DNA of 14,523 nucleotides from an uncultured Collinsella sp. (GTDB lineage: Bacteria; Actinomycetota; Coriobacteriia; Coriobacteriales; Coriobacteriaceae). The notes under the pieces were generated by a model. That model had not been told where the DNA came from, ran no database searches, and saw only the letters and a program-made list of their open reading frames with translations. Made by a program: the position numbers and the translations under genes. Below, piece by piece: positions 1 through 7,773 of this stretch (the stretch's first letter is position 1; the number at the start of each line of letters is the position of its first letter). The DNA lies in the NCBI GenBank assembly GCA_902490445.1, contig CABUDZ010000055.1:1-14523 (forward strand), written 5' to 3'.

Positions 1-247
1 ATCTCTTGTCTTTCCAACACGTGCCTCTTCCGCTAATGAGTGGCTGTTCTGACATCTTTGCACTCCGTTTCTTTGAATAGTTTTCAACAATTCAATGAGT
101 GCAGTTTAGCTAAAGCTGTTAGTAATATGTTTGTAAAAGCGTAGGCGCAGCTACCGGAGGCAAAAGACACAAACTGCTATGTTTATCTGCGGTTATATGA
201 TGTTCAATGATGCTTGATGAATGGTAGGGGGTAGCATTAAATCATAT
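1..247. other. AT-rich flank without a supported gene, possible end of an integrated element
   Basis: This stretch is clearly richer in A and T than the rest of the window. I see no open reading frame with a plausible ribosome binding site: a GGAGG near 155 has no start codon at a usable distance, and an ATG near 179 opens only about a dozen codons. It abuts the 3' fragment of a tRNA gene at 248. The composition break exactly at a tRNA 3' fragment is what the distal end of a tRNA-integrated island or prophage looks like. That reading is inference, because no integrase lies in the window. Confidence 0.4.
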
Positions 248-291
248 CTCCTAAAGCGGGTGTCGACGGTTCGAATCCGCCGGGGGCACCA
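248..291 (+). pseudogene. 3' fragment of a tRNA gene, probably tRNA-Arg(CCT)
   Basis: From 248 the sequence reads as the second half of a tRNA: an anticodon loop CTCCTAA (anticodon CCT at 250-252), five bases for the 3' anticodon stem, a five-base variable loop, a T arm GACGG/TTCGAAT/CCG, the acceptor 3' strand and an encoded CCA at 289-291. The T stem plus acceptor strand is one base too short: CCGCCGGGGGC is seen where CCGTCCGGGGGC would fit both stems. No D arm, 5' anticodon stem or 5' acceptor strand (expected GCCCCCG) precedes it. I therefore call it a non-functional fragment, most likely an attachment-site remnant. The arginine assignment rests only on the loop. Confidence 0.6.
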
Positions 292-337
292 GAGATTTGC
301 CGAGCCCGGTACCACCACGGTGCCGGGCTCTTCTGGT
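270..337 (+). repeat. Direct repeat copy 1: tRNA T-loop to terminator
   Basis: This 68-base segment runs from the T loop (TTCGAAT) through CCA and the terminator hairpin to TTCTGGT. It recurs at 400-468 with only two differences: one base inserted in the T stem/acceptor and one C/T change after GATTTG. Together the copies look like duplicated attachment or tRNA-end sequence. Confidence 0.8.
302..330 (+). terminator. Hairpin downstream of the first tRNA fragment
   Basis: GAGCCCGGTACC (302-313) pairs with GGTGCCGGGCTC (319-330) as 12 base pairs with one G-T wobble around a five-base loop. It is followed by TTCT, a weak T run. It lies 10 bases after the tRNA CCA end, where a tRNA transcription terminator is expected. 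The identical hairpin recurs at 433-461. Confidence 0.6.
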
Positions 338-399
338 CTAAAGGCCGGTTTCGGACCGTCGACACCCGCGTCACTCATTTCCCCGCGGGGGGGGGAGTT

Positions 400-468
400 T
401 TCGAATCCGCCCGGGGGCACCAGAGATTTGTCGAGCCCGGTACCACCACGGTGCCGGGCTCTTCTGGT
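400..468 (+). repeat. Direct repeat copy 2: tRNA T-loop, CCA and terminator
   Basis: This is the second copy of the 270-337 repeat, 69 bases long. Its 3' geometry (T-stem CCGCC, acceptor CGGGGGC, discriminator A, CCA at 420-422) is intact in length. Upstream of the T loop the sequence is GAGTT, which cannot pair with the T stem, so this is only a 23-base tRNA end. It carries its own copy of the terminator hairpin (433-461). Confidence 0.8.
433..461 (+). terminator. Duplicated hairpin downstream of the second tRNA end
   Basis: The stem and loop are identical to the hairpin at 302-330 (GAGCCCGGTACC with GGTGCCGGGCTC) and are again followed by TTCT. It faces the terminator of the minus-strand operon at 481-521. 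Confidence 0.55.
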
Positions 469-480
469 TCAATGCCATGT

Positions 481-521
481 CAAAAACGAAGCGCCCGCTT
501 GCTGGGGGAGCAAGCGGGCGC
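481..521 (-). terminator. Intrinsic terminator of the kinase/cell-wall operon
   Basis: Read on the minus strand, GCGCCCGCTTGCT and AGCAAGCGGGCGC form a perfect 13-bp stem around five Cs, followed by TTCGTTTTT. This is a textbook Rho-independent terminator, about 52 bases beyond the stop codon of the PASTA kinase gene. It marks the end of the minus-strand transcription unit. Confidence 0.92.
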
Positions 522-573
522 CTGTGAGCGAATATGTTTGCGGCGAGAGCCGTAATGAGCGGTTGGGTTGCGA

Positions 574-2535
574 CTAGTTGGTCGTACCGGAATCGTCGCC
601 CGTGCTCGTGCCTGAACCCGAACCCGAGCCAGAAAGTGCAACCGTCAGCGTAATCGTGCTGTCGGTAGACTGCTTGCCGGTGGGGGAGACGCCCGTAACG
701 GTGGCGTTTTCGTTGCCGCTCACGGGGTTACCGTTCTGATCGCAGAATGCGATGTTGTAGAACCCGGCGTTGTTGAGCGCGGTAACGGCGGCGGAGATGC
801 TCTTGCCGTACAGGTTGCCCGGAACGCTGGCTTTGCCGGACTTCTTGGCAATGACGACGGTAATCGTGGCGCCAGGCTTCTGCTTGCCGCTGGGGTTCCA
901 GCTAATCACGGTGCCCTCGGTAACCGAGTCGTTCTCCTGGTAGCTCACGTCGACGCCAAAGCCTGCCATATCGAGGGCGTTGCGCGCCTGGGCCTCGGTC
1001 ATGTCGGTCAGGTCGGGGACGGACGTGGTATCCGGGCCGCTCGAGACCTTGTACGAGATGGTCGTGCCCTTCTCGACTTCCTTACCGGCTTCGGTGCCCT
1101 GCTCAAAGACCTGGCCCTCATCGGCCTCGTTGGCCTCCTCGGAGGCGTTGCCCTTCAGGCCAACGCTTGCCAGCGCGGCTTCTGCCTGGTCCTTGGTCAG
1201 GCCGACCAGCCGGGGAACCTCGACCTTCTCGGAGGGCTTGGGGCCCTTGGAGATTACCAGGTTCACCTTGGTGCCCTTGGCCTTCTTGGTGTTGCCGTTG
1301 GGCGTCTGCTCGGCGACCTTGCCCTCGTCGACATCGTCGTTGTAGCTTTGGTCGATGGTGCCGACCTCGAGGCCGGCTTCCTTGATCAGCTCGACGGCAG
1401 TCTGCTGGTCCTTGCCCAGCACGTCGGGCACGGGGACCTGCTCGCCGCCAAAGAGTCCTGTGGCAAAGGCCACCACGATGCCGATGACGGCAACAGCTGC
1501 CACCACGGCGGCGATAATCTTGTTCTTGTTGGATTTGGGCTTTTCGACCTCGTAGGAGCCGGTGGAGCCCGAAACCGAGCTACGGGCGGTATTCTGGCCG
1601 CTCACGCCCGAGACGGGACGCACCATGGCGCGCGTCTGATCGGAAAGCTCGCGAGTCTTGGTGGCGCCCAGCTCACCGGGGGCACCGATGATGCGCGTGG
1701 GCTCCGAGATGTTGACGGCACGGCCCGACAGGTAGCTGTTGAGCACCTGACGCAGCTCGTCAGCGGTCTGGAAGCGGTTTGCCGGGTCCTTCTCCATGCA
1801 CTTGAGGATGATGCGCTCAAGGTCGGCGTCGACACCGGAGTTGATCTGGCTTGGCGGAATAGGCAGCTCGTTGACCTGCTTGAGTGCGACCGAGATAGCA
1901 TCGTCACCGTCAAAGGGAACGCGGCCGGTGGCGCACTCGTACATCACGACGCCCAGCGAGTAGATATCCGAGGTGGGGCCGAGGTCCTGACCGCGGGTCT
2001 GCTCGGGGCTGACGTAGTGGGCAGTTCCCAGCACGTTGTTGTCTTGCGTGAGGTGGCTGTTCTTGGCGCGCGCGATGCCAAAGTCCATGACCTTGATGTT
2101 GCCGTCGGGCAGCACCATGATGTTCTGCGGCTTGATGTCGCGGTGGATGATCTCGTGCTTGTGGGCGACCGAGAGTGCAGAGCTGATCTGCGATCCGATC
2201 TGGGCGACCTTCTTGGGGTCGAGGGCGCCGTGGCTCTTGATGCCGCTCTTAAGGTCAGTGCCGCGCAGGTACTCCATGACGATGTAATAGGTGTCGCCGT
2301 CCTTGCCCCAATCGTAGACGCCCACGATATAGGGGGAGGAGAGACCGGCTGCTGCCTGTGCCTCCTGCTTAAAGCGTGCGGCGAAGGTTGCGTCGCCAGC
2401 ATACTGTGGCAGCATGATCTTGACGGCTACCGTGCGGTCGAGGACCTGGTCCTGTGCACGGTAGACGGTCGCCATGCCGCCTGTTCCCACCTTATCCTTG
2501 AGGAGGTATCTTCCCCCGAGGACCCTCTGTTCCAT
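574..2535 (-). CDS. pknB: Ser/Thr protein kinase with four PASTA domains (PknB type)
   Basis: This is a membrane-anchored Hanks-type kinase of 653 residues. Residues 9-268 form the kinase: glycine loop GTGGMATV at 17-24, ATP lysine in VAVK at 39, HRD at 131-133, DFG at 151-153, and a SPEQ segment. A basic juxtamembrane linker leads to one membrane helix at about 340-362. Four extracellular PASTA repeats follow (about 367-433, 437-501, 503-565, 569-636), then a Gly/Ser/Thr tail. PASTA domains bind muropeptides and lipid II in this family, so the kinase should couple wall status to growth and division. I chose the ATG at 2535 because AGGAG lies five bases upstream; the in-frame ATG at 2550 has no such site. 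It is the last gene before the terminator, 132 bases after the RodA-PBP fusion, so it may also have its own promoter. Confidence 0.95.
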   Translation of the reverse strand: MEQRVLGGRYLLKDKVGTGGMATVYRAQDQVLDRTVAVKIMLPQYAGDATFAARFKQEAQAAAGLSSPYIVGVYDWGKDGDTYYIVMEYLRGTDLKSGIKSHGALDPKKVAQIGSQISSALSVAHKHEIIHRDIKPQNIMVLPDGNIKVMDFGIARAKNSHLTQDNNVLGTAHYVSPEQTRGQDLGPTSDIYSLGVVMYECATGRVPFDGDDAISVALKQVNELPIPPSQINSGVDADLERIILKCMEKDPANRFQTADELRQVLNSYLSGRAVNISEPTRIIGAPGELGATKTRELSDQTRAMVRPVSGVSGQNTARSSVSGSTGSYEVEKPKSNKNKIIAAVVAAVAVIGIVVAFATGLFGGEQVPVPDVLGKDQQTAVELIKEAGLEVGTIDQSYNDDVDEGKVAEQTPNGNTKKAKGTKVNLVISKGPKPSEKVEVPRLVGLTKDQAEAALASVGLKGNASEEANEADEGQVFEQGTEAGKEVEKGTTISYKVSSGPDTTSVPDLTDMTEAQARNALDMAGFGVDVSYQENDSVTEGTVISWNPSGKQKPGATITVVIAKKSGKASVPGNLYGKSISAAVTALNNAGFYNIAFCDQNGNPVSGNENATVTGVSPTGKQSTDSTITLTVALSGSGSGSGTSTGDDSGTTN

Positions 2536-2667
2536 TCCTGCTCCTAACATAACTATTCGCTCAACGATGTGTGTAGTACCTACGATGTGGCCGCTGGGGC
2601 CGTGTGGCGCGTTGCCGCTAACTCTTCGGCCGCGGCGCGCCTCGGGTGTCCGATTCGATCATGGGCA
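2536..2667 (-). other. Intergenic leader of the PASTA kinase gene
   Basis: These 132 bases are the only sizeable gap in the minus-strand cluster. Near the kinase end they contain two direct copies of ACGATGTG (2564-2571 and 2582-2589) flanking a small palindrome GTAG-TAC-CTAC (2573-2583). I see no intrinsic terminator and no confident -35/-10 pair. The gap may hold an internal promoter or operator. Confidence 0.3.
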
Positions 2668-5538
2668 TCACGCTCCCTGTGCGGCGAGCGCCGCGGTCAG
2701 GACGATGCCGGCGATCTTGGCGGCCTTGACGTCATGCTTGTCGTAATCCTCTAAGGCCACCGAGATAGCGACCGTGGGTGAATCGTAAGGTGCAAAGCCA
2801 ACGAACATTGAGTTGACGTTGGTGCCGCCGGTCTCGGCCGAGCCGGTCTTGCCGGCGACCTTGACGCCGGGGACCTGGGCATCGGTGCCGGTACTGGACT
2901 GGACGACGGCGAGCATAGCCTGTTTGACCTGGTCGGCCGTGGCAGAGCTGACGGCCTGACCCAGCGAGCGGGACTGCGTGGTCTTGACCACGGTTCCGTC
3001 CGGGGCGAGTACCTGGGCTACAAAGTACGGGTCCATGACCACGCCGCTGTTAGCGATGGCGGCGGCAATCACGGCGTTTTGCATGACGGTGGTCTGCGGG
3101 CCGGGCGTGTGGTCCATGCCGACAGGCTGGCCGGCGCCGGCCCAGGCGGTCTCCCACTCGGTCATGAGCGACGGGTCGGCCATGATGGAGGCCGCGGAGG
3201 TCAGGTCTTGGCCGAGCTTTTGGCCGTAGCCAAAGGCGTTGGCAAACTGCACGAGCGTGTTTGCGCCAACTTCGTTTGCCACCTGGCCAAAGACGACGTT
3301 GGAAGACACGGCAAAGGCCTGCTGCAGGCTGATGGTGCCGTAGCTCTCGTTGGCATAGTTGGTGACCGGCGCGTTGCCGATGTCCATGGAGCTGGGCGCC
3401 TGGTAGGTGCTGGTAAGGCTGGCGGTGCCGGTCTCGAGTGCCGCGGAAAGCGTAACGACCTTAAACGTGGAGCCCGGCGTGTACAGCGCGTCCATGGCGC
3501 GATTGTACATGGAGCCGTCCTCGCCGCCGCCCGCCTGCAGCAGGGCGTCGATGTTGGTGTTGTCATAGGTGGGCGAGCTGGCGCATGCGAGCACCGCACC
3601 GGTACGCGGGTCGATGACCACTACAGCGCCCTTAAAGCCCTTGAGCGCCTGCTCGGCCGCCGTCTGGATACGCGAGTCGATGGTGAGCTTGGCGGTGTTG
3701 CCCGGCTGGGTCTGGCCCGCGAGCGAAGCGATGGCGTTGTTCCAGCTGGAGTAATCCTTAGAGCCGGTGAGCGTGTCGTTCATGACACTCTCGATGGCGG
3801 TGGTGCCATACTGCTGGCTCACGTAGCCAACCACGTGCGCTGCCAGGTTGCCGTTGGGGTAGGAGCGTACGTAGGTGCCGTCCTCCTGCTGCAGCGACTC
3901 GGCCAGCGTCACGCCGTCGGACGTGATGATGGAACCGCGCTGGATGTACTTGGAGCGGGCGATAGTGTGGTTGTTGGTCGGCATATCCTGATAGTCCTTG
4001 GCCTTGATGACCTGGACATAGGTGAGGTTGCCGATAAGGATGGCGAACAGCGCCGTAAAGGCGAGCACCGCACGGGTTAGACGGTTGGCGAGCGCAACGC
4101 GGCCGAGCACACCGGATTCAGGCGTGTCGAGCAGGCGACGGCGCATGCGCGAGCCGACGGAATGGCTGCCGCTGCCGTAGGAAGACGAGGTGGCAAAGCG
4201 CGTGCCCGTCGGGGCGGCGGCAGATGCGACCTGATCATCGGTGATGGCGGCCATAGTGCCGGTGCCGGTAAGCTCGGCCTCGCGTCCGGTCGCTTCGTCA
4301 CCGGCGCGCAGCAGGAGCGCGACGATGATAAAGCTTGCCAGCAGCGAGGAACCGCCCTGGCTCATAAAGGGTAGGGTGACGCCGGTCAGCGGGATCAGGC
4401 GGGTAACGCCGCCCACGATTAAAAAGGCCTGGAAGCTGATGGCGGCCGTAAGGCCCGTGGCGCTAAAGGCGGCGAGGTCGGATTTAGCGCGGGCAGCCGT
4501 GGTGAGGCCACGCACGGCAAAGAGCATAAACAGGATGAGCACGGCGCCGCCGCCCAAAAGGCCCATCTCCTCGCCGATGGCCGAGAAGATAAAGTCGGAC
4601 TCGACGACAGGGATGTTGTTGGCCATGCCGTTGCCGATACCAACACCGACCAGACCGCCATCGGCAAGCGAGAAGAGCGACTGGACGATCTGGTAGCCCT
4701 GGCCCTGGGCGTCCTTAAACGGATCGACCCAAACCTGGAAACGCACCTGAACGTGAGACAGGAACTTGTAGGCGCCCACGGCGCCGACGGCCAAGAGCGC
4801 AAGGCCGATAACGACATACGAGAATCGTCCCGTGGCAACGTAGAGCATCAGCAAGAAGATGGTGTAGAACAGCACGGCCGAACCCAGATCGCGTTCGAAG
4901 ACGACGACGAGCAGGCACACACCCCACACGGCAAACAGCGGCAGCAGCAGTCGCAGGCGAGGGATCTTAAAGCCCAGGATCTTGCGGTTGGAGATGGAGA
5001 GCAGCTCGCGGTTCTCGGCCAGGTACCCGGCCAGGAACAGCACGATAAAGACCTTGGCGAACTCGCCGGGCTGGATGGTAAAGCCCGCGATGCGAATCCA
5101 CAGCTTGGAGCCCGAGATCGTGGTGCCGATAAAGATAGGCAGCATCAACAGAATGATGCCGATAATGCCAAAGGTGTACTTGTAGCGCATGACTACGTCG
5201 AGGTTCTTAACCAACGCGAGCGTTCCCACCATCAGGGCCACCGAGACAAACAGGATGATGAGCTGTGAGATGGCGAGAGCGGGGGCGAGACGCGTCACGA
5301 ACGTGATGCCGATGCCCGAAAGCACAAAGACAATGGGCAGGATGGCGGGGTCGGCACCGGGCGCCAAGATGCGCACGGCAATGTGGGCCGCGGCAAAGGC
5401 GGCAAAGAGGCCGATCGGTACGGCGAGCGTCTCAAAGGAGATGGCAGCGCCCGCGGTGAGGACGTACATCGCATACAGCAGGATGACGGGGAACGCCGAG
5501 GCGATGAGCAAGAGCAGCTCGGTGTTGCGGCGACTCAT
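2668..5538 (-). CDS. RodA/FtsW glycosyltransferase fused to a class B penicillin-binding protein
   Basis: This 956-residue protein joins two enzymes that are normally separate. Residues about 5-415 are a SEDS polymerase with roughly ten membrane segments, including the conserved ESDFIF segment whose Asp (near 315) corresponds to the essential SEDS aspartate. After a Ser/Gly/Thr-rich linker (about 420-470), a membrane helix (about 485-505) introduces a PbpA-like part with the transpeptidase motifs in order: STFK (690-693, nucleophile Ser690), SSN (745-747) and KTG (897-899). It should polymerise glycan from lipid II and cross-link it. In mycobacteria, rodA and pbpA are adjacent genes in the same cluster. 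I chose the ATG at 5538, with GGGAG eight bases upstream, over a GTG at 5547 that abuts the GGGAG. The gap from the phosphatase gene is 16 bases. I see no sign of a frameshift at the junction. Confidence 0.92.
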   Translation of the reverse strand: MSRRNTELLLLIASAFPVILLYAMYVLTAGAAISFETLAVPIGLFAAFAAAHIAVRILAPGADPAILPIVFVLSGIGITFVTRLAPALAISQLIILFVSVALMVGTLALVKNLDVVMRYKYTFGIIGIILLMLPIFIGTTISGSKLWIRIAGFTIQPGEFAKVFIVLFLAGYLAENRELLSISNRKILGFKIPRLRLLLPLFAVWGVCLLVVVFERDLGSAVLFYTIFLLMLYVATGRFSYVVIGLALLAVGAVGAYKFLSHVQVRFQVWVDPFKDAQGQGYQIVQSLFSLADGGLVGVGIGNGMANNIPVVESDFIFSAIGEEMGLLGGGAVLILFMLFAVRGLTTAARAKSDLAAFSATGLTAAISFQAFLIVGGVTRLIPLTGVTLPFMSQGGSSLLASFIIVALLLRAGDEATGREAELTGTGTMAAITDDQVASAAAPTGTRFATSSSYGSGSHSVGSRMRRRLLDTPESGVLGRVALANRLTRAVLAFTALFAILIGNLTYVQVIKAKDYQDMPTNNHTIARSKYIQRGSIITSDGVTLAESLQQEDGTYVRSYPNGNLAAHVVGYVSQQYGTTAIESVMNDTLTGSKDYSSWNNAIASLAGQTQPGNTAKLTIDSRIQTAAEQALKGFKGAVVVIDPRTGAVLACASSPTYDNTNIDALLQAGGGEDGSMYNRAMDALYTPGSTFKVVTLSAALETGTASLTSTYQAPSSMDIGNAPVTNYANESYGTISLQQAFAVSSNVVFGQVANEVGANTLVQFANAFGYGQKLGQDLTSAASIMADPSLMTEWETAWAGAGQPVGMDHTPGPQTTVMQNAVIAAAIANSGVVMDPYFVAQVLAPDGTVVKTTQSRSLGQAVSSATADQVKQAMLAVVQSSTGTDAQVPGVKVAGKTGSAETGGTNVNSMFVGFAPYDSPTVAISVALEDYDKHDVKAAKIAGIVLTAALAAQGA

Positions 5539-5554
5539 AAGCGGCACTCCCTTT

Positions 5555-7354
5555 CTAGTTCTTTTCGGAGGCTTCGGCCTCGGCGGACTGTTCGGCGGTT
5601 TTCTCGGAATCTGATTCGGAGGTCGATCCCTGGTCGGTGTTGTCGCGAATCGTTTGCGCGTCGATCACCTGGCGGGTCTGCTCCTCGTCGATCTGGTGGC
5701 GGTACTTGGATATCGTGTCCTGCGCATCGTCGACACTTGTTTGCGGAATGCCCGCCTTGAGGCGGTTTTGCGTGTCTTCGGGCAGGTCGGACAGCTTGAT
5801 ACTGGTTTCGCTTTCGAGCCAGTGGAGCTTGAGTCCGAGCGGCTTGCCGGGCAGGCCGCGCCAGACGGCGACATTGCCCTGGTAGGTACCCAGGTAGTAC
5901 GAGCCGGTGACACCCGTGTAGGCCCAGATGGCAGCCGCCAGCACCAAGACGAGACCTAAGACGACGCCGATGGTGACGTTGCGGCGACGCACGCGTTGCG
6001 CCTCGCGCATAACGCCATCGTCAACCAGGTCAACGACTACTACGGTCACGTTGTCGTGGCCGCCGGCGGCAAGCGCCGCGTCCACTAGGTTGTCGACGCA
6101 GATTTGCGCGGTTGAGGACTGCGTGGCGATGTTCTCGATATCGCTATCGGGAATCATGCTCGAAAGGCCGTCGGAGCACAGGATCAGGCGGTCGCCTTCC
6201 TCGATATGCAGAGTGAAGTGGTCGGCATACATGGCGGGGTCCGAGCCCAGCGCACGGGTGATGACCGAGCGGTTTGGGTGGACGCGAGCCTCGTCTGCCG
6301 TAATCTCACCGGCGTCCACGAGCTCCTCCACGTAGGAGTGGTCGCGGGTCACGCGGATGAGCGTGCCCTCGTGGAGCAGGTAGGCGCGAGAGTCACCCAC
6401 GTGGGCGATGGCGAGCGTGTCGTTTTCGATATAGGCGCAAGTGGCTGTGCAGCCCATGCCGGGCTTGCCCAGGCCGTTCAGGGCCGCCTCGATTACGGCG
6501 GCGTTGGCTGCCTCGACGGCTGCGGCCAGGCGTGCTGCGTCGGCGGACTGCGGGGCCGTCTTGGCAATAGTCTCGACGGCAATGGAAGAGGCTACCTCGC
6601 CGGCGGCGTGACCGCCCATGCCGTCGCATACGCAAAAGAGCGGCGACTGCACCAGGTAGGAATCCTCATTGTGCGGGCGTACGCAGCCAACGTCAGAGCG
6701 GGCGCCCCACATGAGTTGCGTGGTGGTGCCGGCATCATAGGTCGAGTCGGTCTCGATGCGCTCCTCGGTCAGGGGCTCAAAGCTCATGGTCGAGCCGGGG
6801 TCTTTGAGCTTGGTCTCAACGGCGGCAACGTCGATCTCGGCTGTGTCACCGGGAGAGACGGTGTCGGTCTCGGCGTTTGATTCGGAATCGCCGGTGTCCG
6901 GGGAGCCGGGCTCCTCGGGCGCGCGGGCGGTCGACTCGTCGTCTTGCGGGCTGACGTCTATAGGCTCGGGCGCCGGCGTAGACGCGGGCGCAACCTCGGA
7001 TGCCGGGGCTATGGGAAACGCCGGCGCGGCGGGCTCGGGTGCCGCAAACACCGCAGCGCTCTCGTTGATTGCCGCGGCGACGGGCTCTGCAAAGTGAGCT
7101 GGCGCCGAGGTTGCTTCGGGCGCTGTGGGCTGTTCCGCAGCATGTGCGCCGATGGGCGCCGCTACGGCATCCTCTTCGTCCTCGTTATCGGCGAGATCCG
7201 AAATATCATGCGTTACATGCGAAAGAGGCAGGGAGAACACGGTGTCCTCGGGTTCCACGGGTGCGGAGCCCGCCGGAGCGGCGTGGGCCGGCGCAGCTGT
7301 GGCGGCAGCCGGTGCCTCGGTCATAGTTGCGGACTTGTTCTCCTCGTCGATCAT
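5555..7354 (-). CDS. pstP: PP2C-family protein phosphatase, PstP-like, with long N-terminal extension
   Basis: This Ser/Thr phosphatase probably reverses the two kinases encoded around it. The PP2C domain spans about 216-445 of 599 residues, with metal-binding and catalytic motifs HNED (228-231), DGMGG (244-248), GDSR (320-323), SDG (394-396) and GGHDN (431-435). A membrane helix (about 459-481) and a polar C-terminal region of about 118 residues, presumably outside, match the PstP layout. Unlike PstP, which begins at the catalytic domain, about 215 residues rich in Ala, Pro, Glu and Thr precede it, with acidic, Thr-containing patches such as EDTVF and DAGTTTQ. The ATG at 7354 overlaps the stop of the upstream FHA gene (ATGA) and has AAGGTGA upstream. 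The ATG at 7324 is poorly placed relative to its GAGGAG. Confidence 0.93.
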   Translation of the reverse strand: MIDEENKSATMTEAPAAATAAPAHAAPAGSAPVEPEDTVFSLPLSHVTHDISDLADNEDEEDAVAAPIGAHAAEQPTAPEATSAPAHFAEPVAAAINESAAVFAAPEPAAPAFPIAPASEVAPASTPAPEPIDVSPQDDESTARAPEEPGSPDTGDSESNAETDTVSPGDTAEIDVAAVETKLKDPGSTMSFEPLTEERIETDSTYDAGTTTQLMWGARSDVGCVRPHNEDSYLVQSPLFCVCDGMGGHAAGEVASSIAVETIAKTAPQSADAARLAAAVEAANAAVIEAALNGLGKPGMGCTATCAYIENDTLAIAHVGDSRAYLLHEGTLIRVTRDHSYVEELVDAGEITADEARVHPNRSVITRALGSDPAMYADHFTLHIEEGDRLILCSDGLSSMIPDSDIENIATQSSTAQICVDNLVDAALAAGGHDNVTVVVVDLVDDGVMREAQRVRRRNVTIGVVLGLVLVLAAAIWAYTGVTGSYYLGTYQGNVAVWRGLPGKPLGLKLHWLESETSIKLSDLPEDTQNRLKAGIPQTSVDDAQDTISKYRHQIDEEQTRQVIDAQTIRDNTDQGSTSESDSEKTAEQSAEAEASEKN

Positions 7355-7767
7355 CGACGGTTCACCTTCATGACCACGTCGCCAATCTGGACTTCGTCGC
7401 CCTCACGCAGCGTCGCGGGCTCCACGAGCTGGCGGCCGTTGACGAGTGTGCCGTTAAGCGAGTTGAGGTCCTCGATGATGAGCGCCGGGCCCTGCAGCGA
7501 AAAGCGCGCATGCGAGGCCGAGACGAACGGTTCGTTGATGCAGATGTCCGAAGATGGCGAGCGACCGACGATGACGGGGCCGAGCATGTCTACGTGGATG
7601 CCACGGATGCCGCGCGGGCCCTTGTCCACATCGATCGTCCAGATAGCCGAGTCGCGGCGCTGTCCGCGAACAAGTCCCACGCCGGTCTTCATGACGGCGA
7701 ACAGGAAGATATAGAGCAGGGCGACCAGGACGATGCGGCCTGCAAAAAGGACGATATCGATGTTCAT
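7351..7767 (-). CDS. fhaB: Membrane-anchored FHA-domain protein, FhaB-like
   Basis: This 138-residue protein has one N-terminal membrane helix (about 6-27), a short basic linker and a C-terminal FHA domain (about 63-136). The FHA hallmarks are present: GRS (68-70), SASH (83-86) and NSLNGT (102-107), the residues that bind phosphothreonine peptides. Length and layout match mycobacterial FhaB, a substrate and reader of the PknA/PknB kinases linked to wall synthesis and division. The start has AGGGGA about nine bases upstream, partly overlapping the end of fhaA. Translational coupling is likely: six bases separate it from fhaA, and its stop overlaps the phosphatase start by four bases. Confidence 0.92.
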   Translation of the reverse strand: MNIDIVLFAGRIVLVALLYIFLFAVMKTGVGLVRGQRRDSAIWTIDVDKGPRGIRGIHVDMLGPVIVGRSPSSDICINEPFVSASHARFSLQGPALIIEDLNSLNGTLVNGRQLVEPATLREGDEVQIGDVVMKVNRR

Positions 7768-7773
7768 AAGCGA

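Larger units (their letters stand above)
256..369. repeat. 15-bp perfect inverted repeat, one arm inside the tRNA fragment
   Basis: GCGGGTGTCGACGGT at 256-270, which covers the end of the anticodon stem, the variable loop and the T stem of the tRNA fragment, recurs as its exact reverse complement ACCGTCGACACCCGC at 355-369. The arms flank the first terminator hairpin. An inverted copy of an internal tRNA segment suggests recombination or an aberrant repair event at this site rather than a transcription signal. Confidence 0.7.

Noticed and set aside
180..291. A complete functional tRNA gene
   Set aside because: Only the 3' half fits. No 5' acceptor strand GCCCCCG, D arm or paired 5' anticodon stem is present, and the T stem/acceptor is one base short.
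193..577. Open frames on both strands across the tRNA remnants
   Set aside because: They translate tRNA ends and terminator hairpins. Such frames are common artefacts at tRNA loci and have no ribosome binding site.
1348..2547. Long open frame (399 codons) on the plus strand opposite the PASTA kinase gene
   Set aside because: It is antisense to a gene with clear kinase and PASTA motifs. Its translation is a compositional artefact of GC-rich third positions, with no domain or ribosome binding site.
3079..4080. Open frame of 333 codons on the plus strand opposite the RodA-PBP gene
   Set aside because: It lies entirely within the transpeptidase-coding region in antisense. Its Gly/Val/Arg/Asp-rich sequence shows no recognisable motif.
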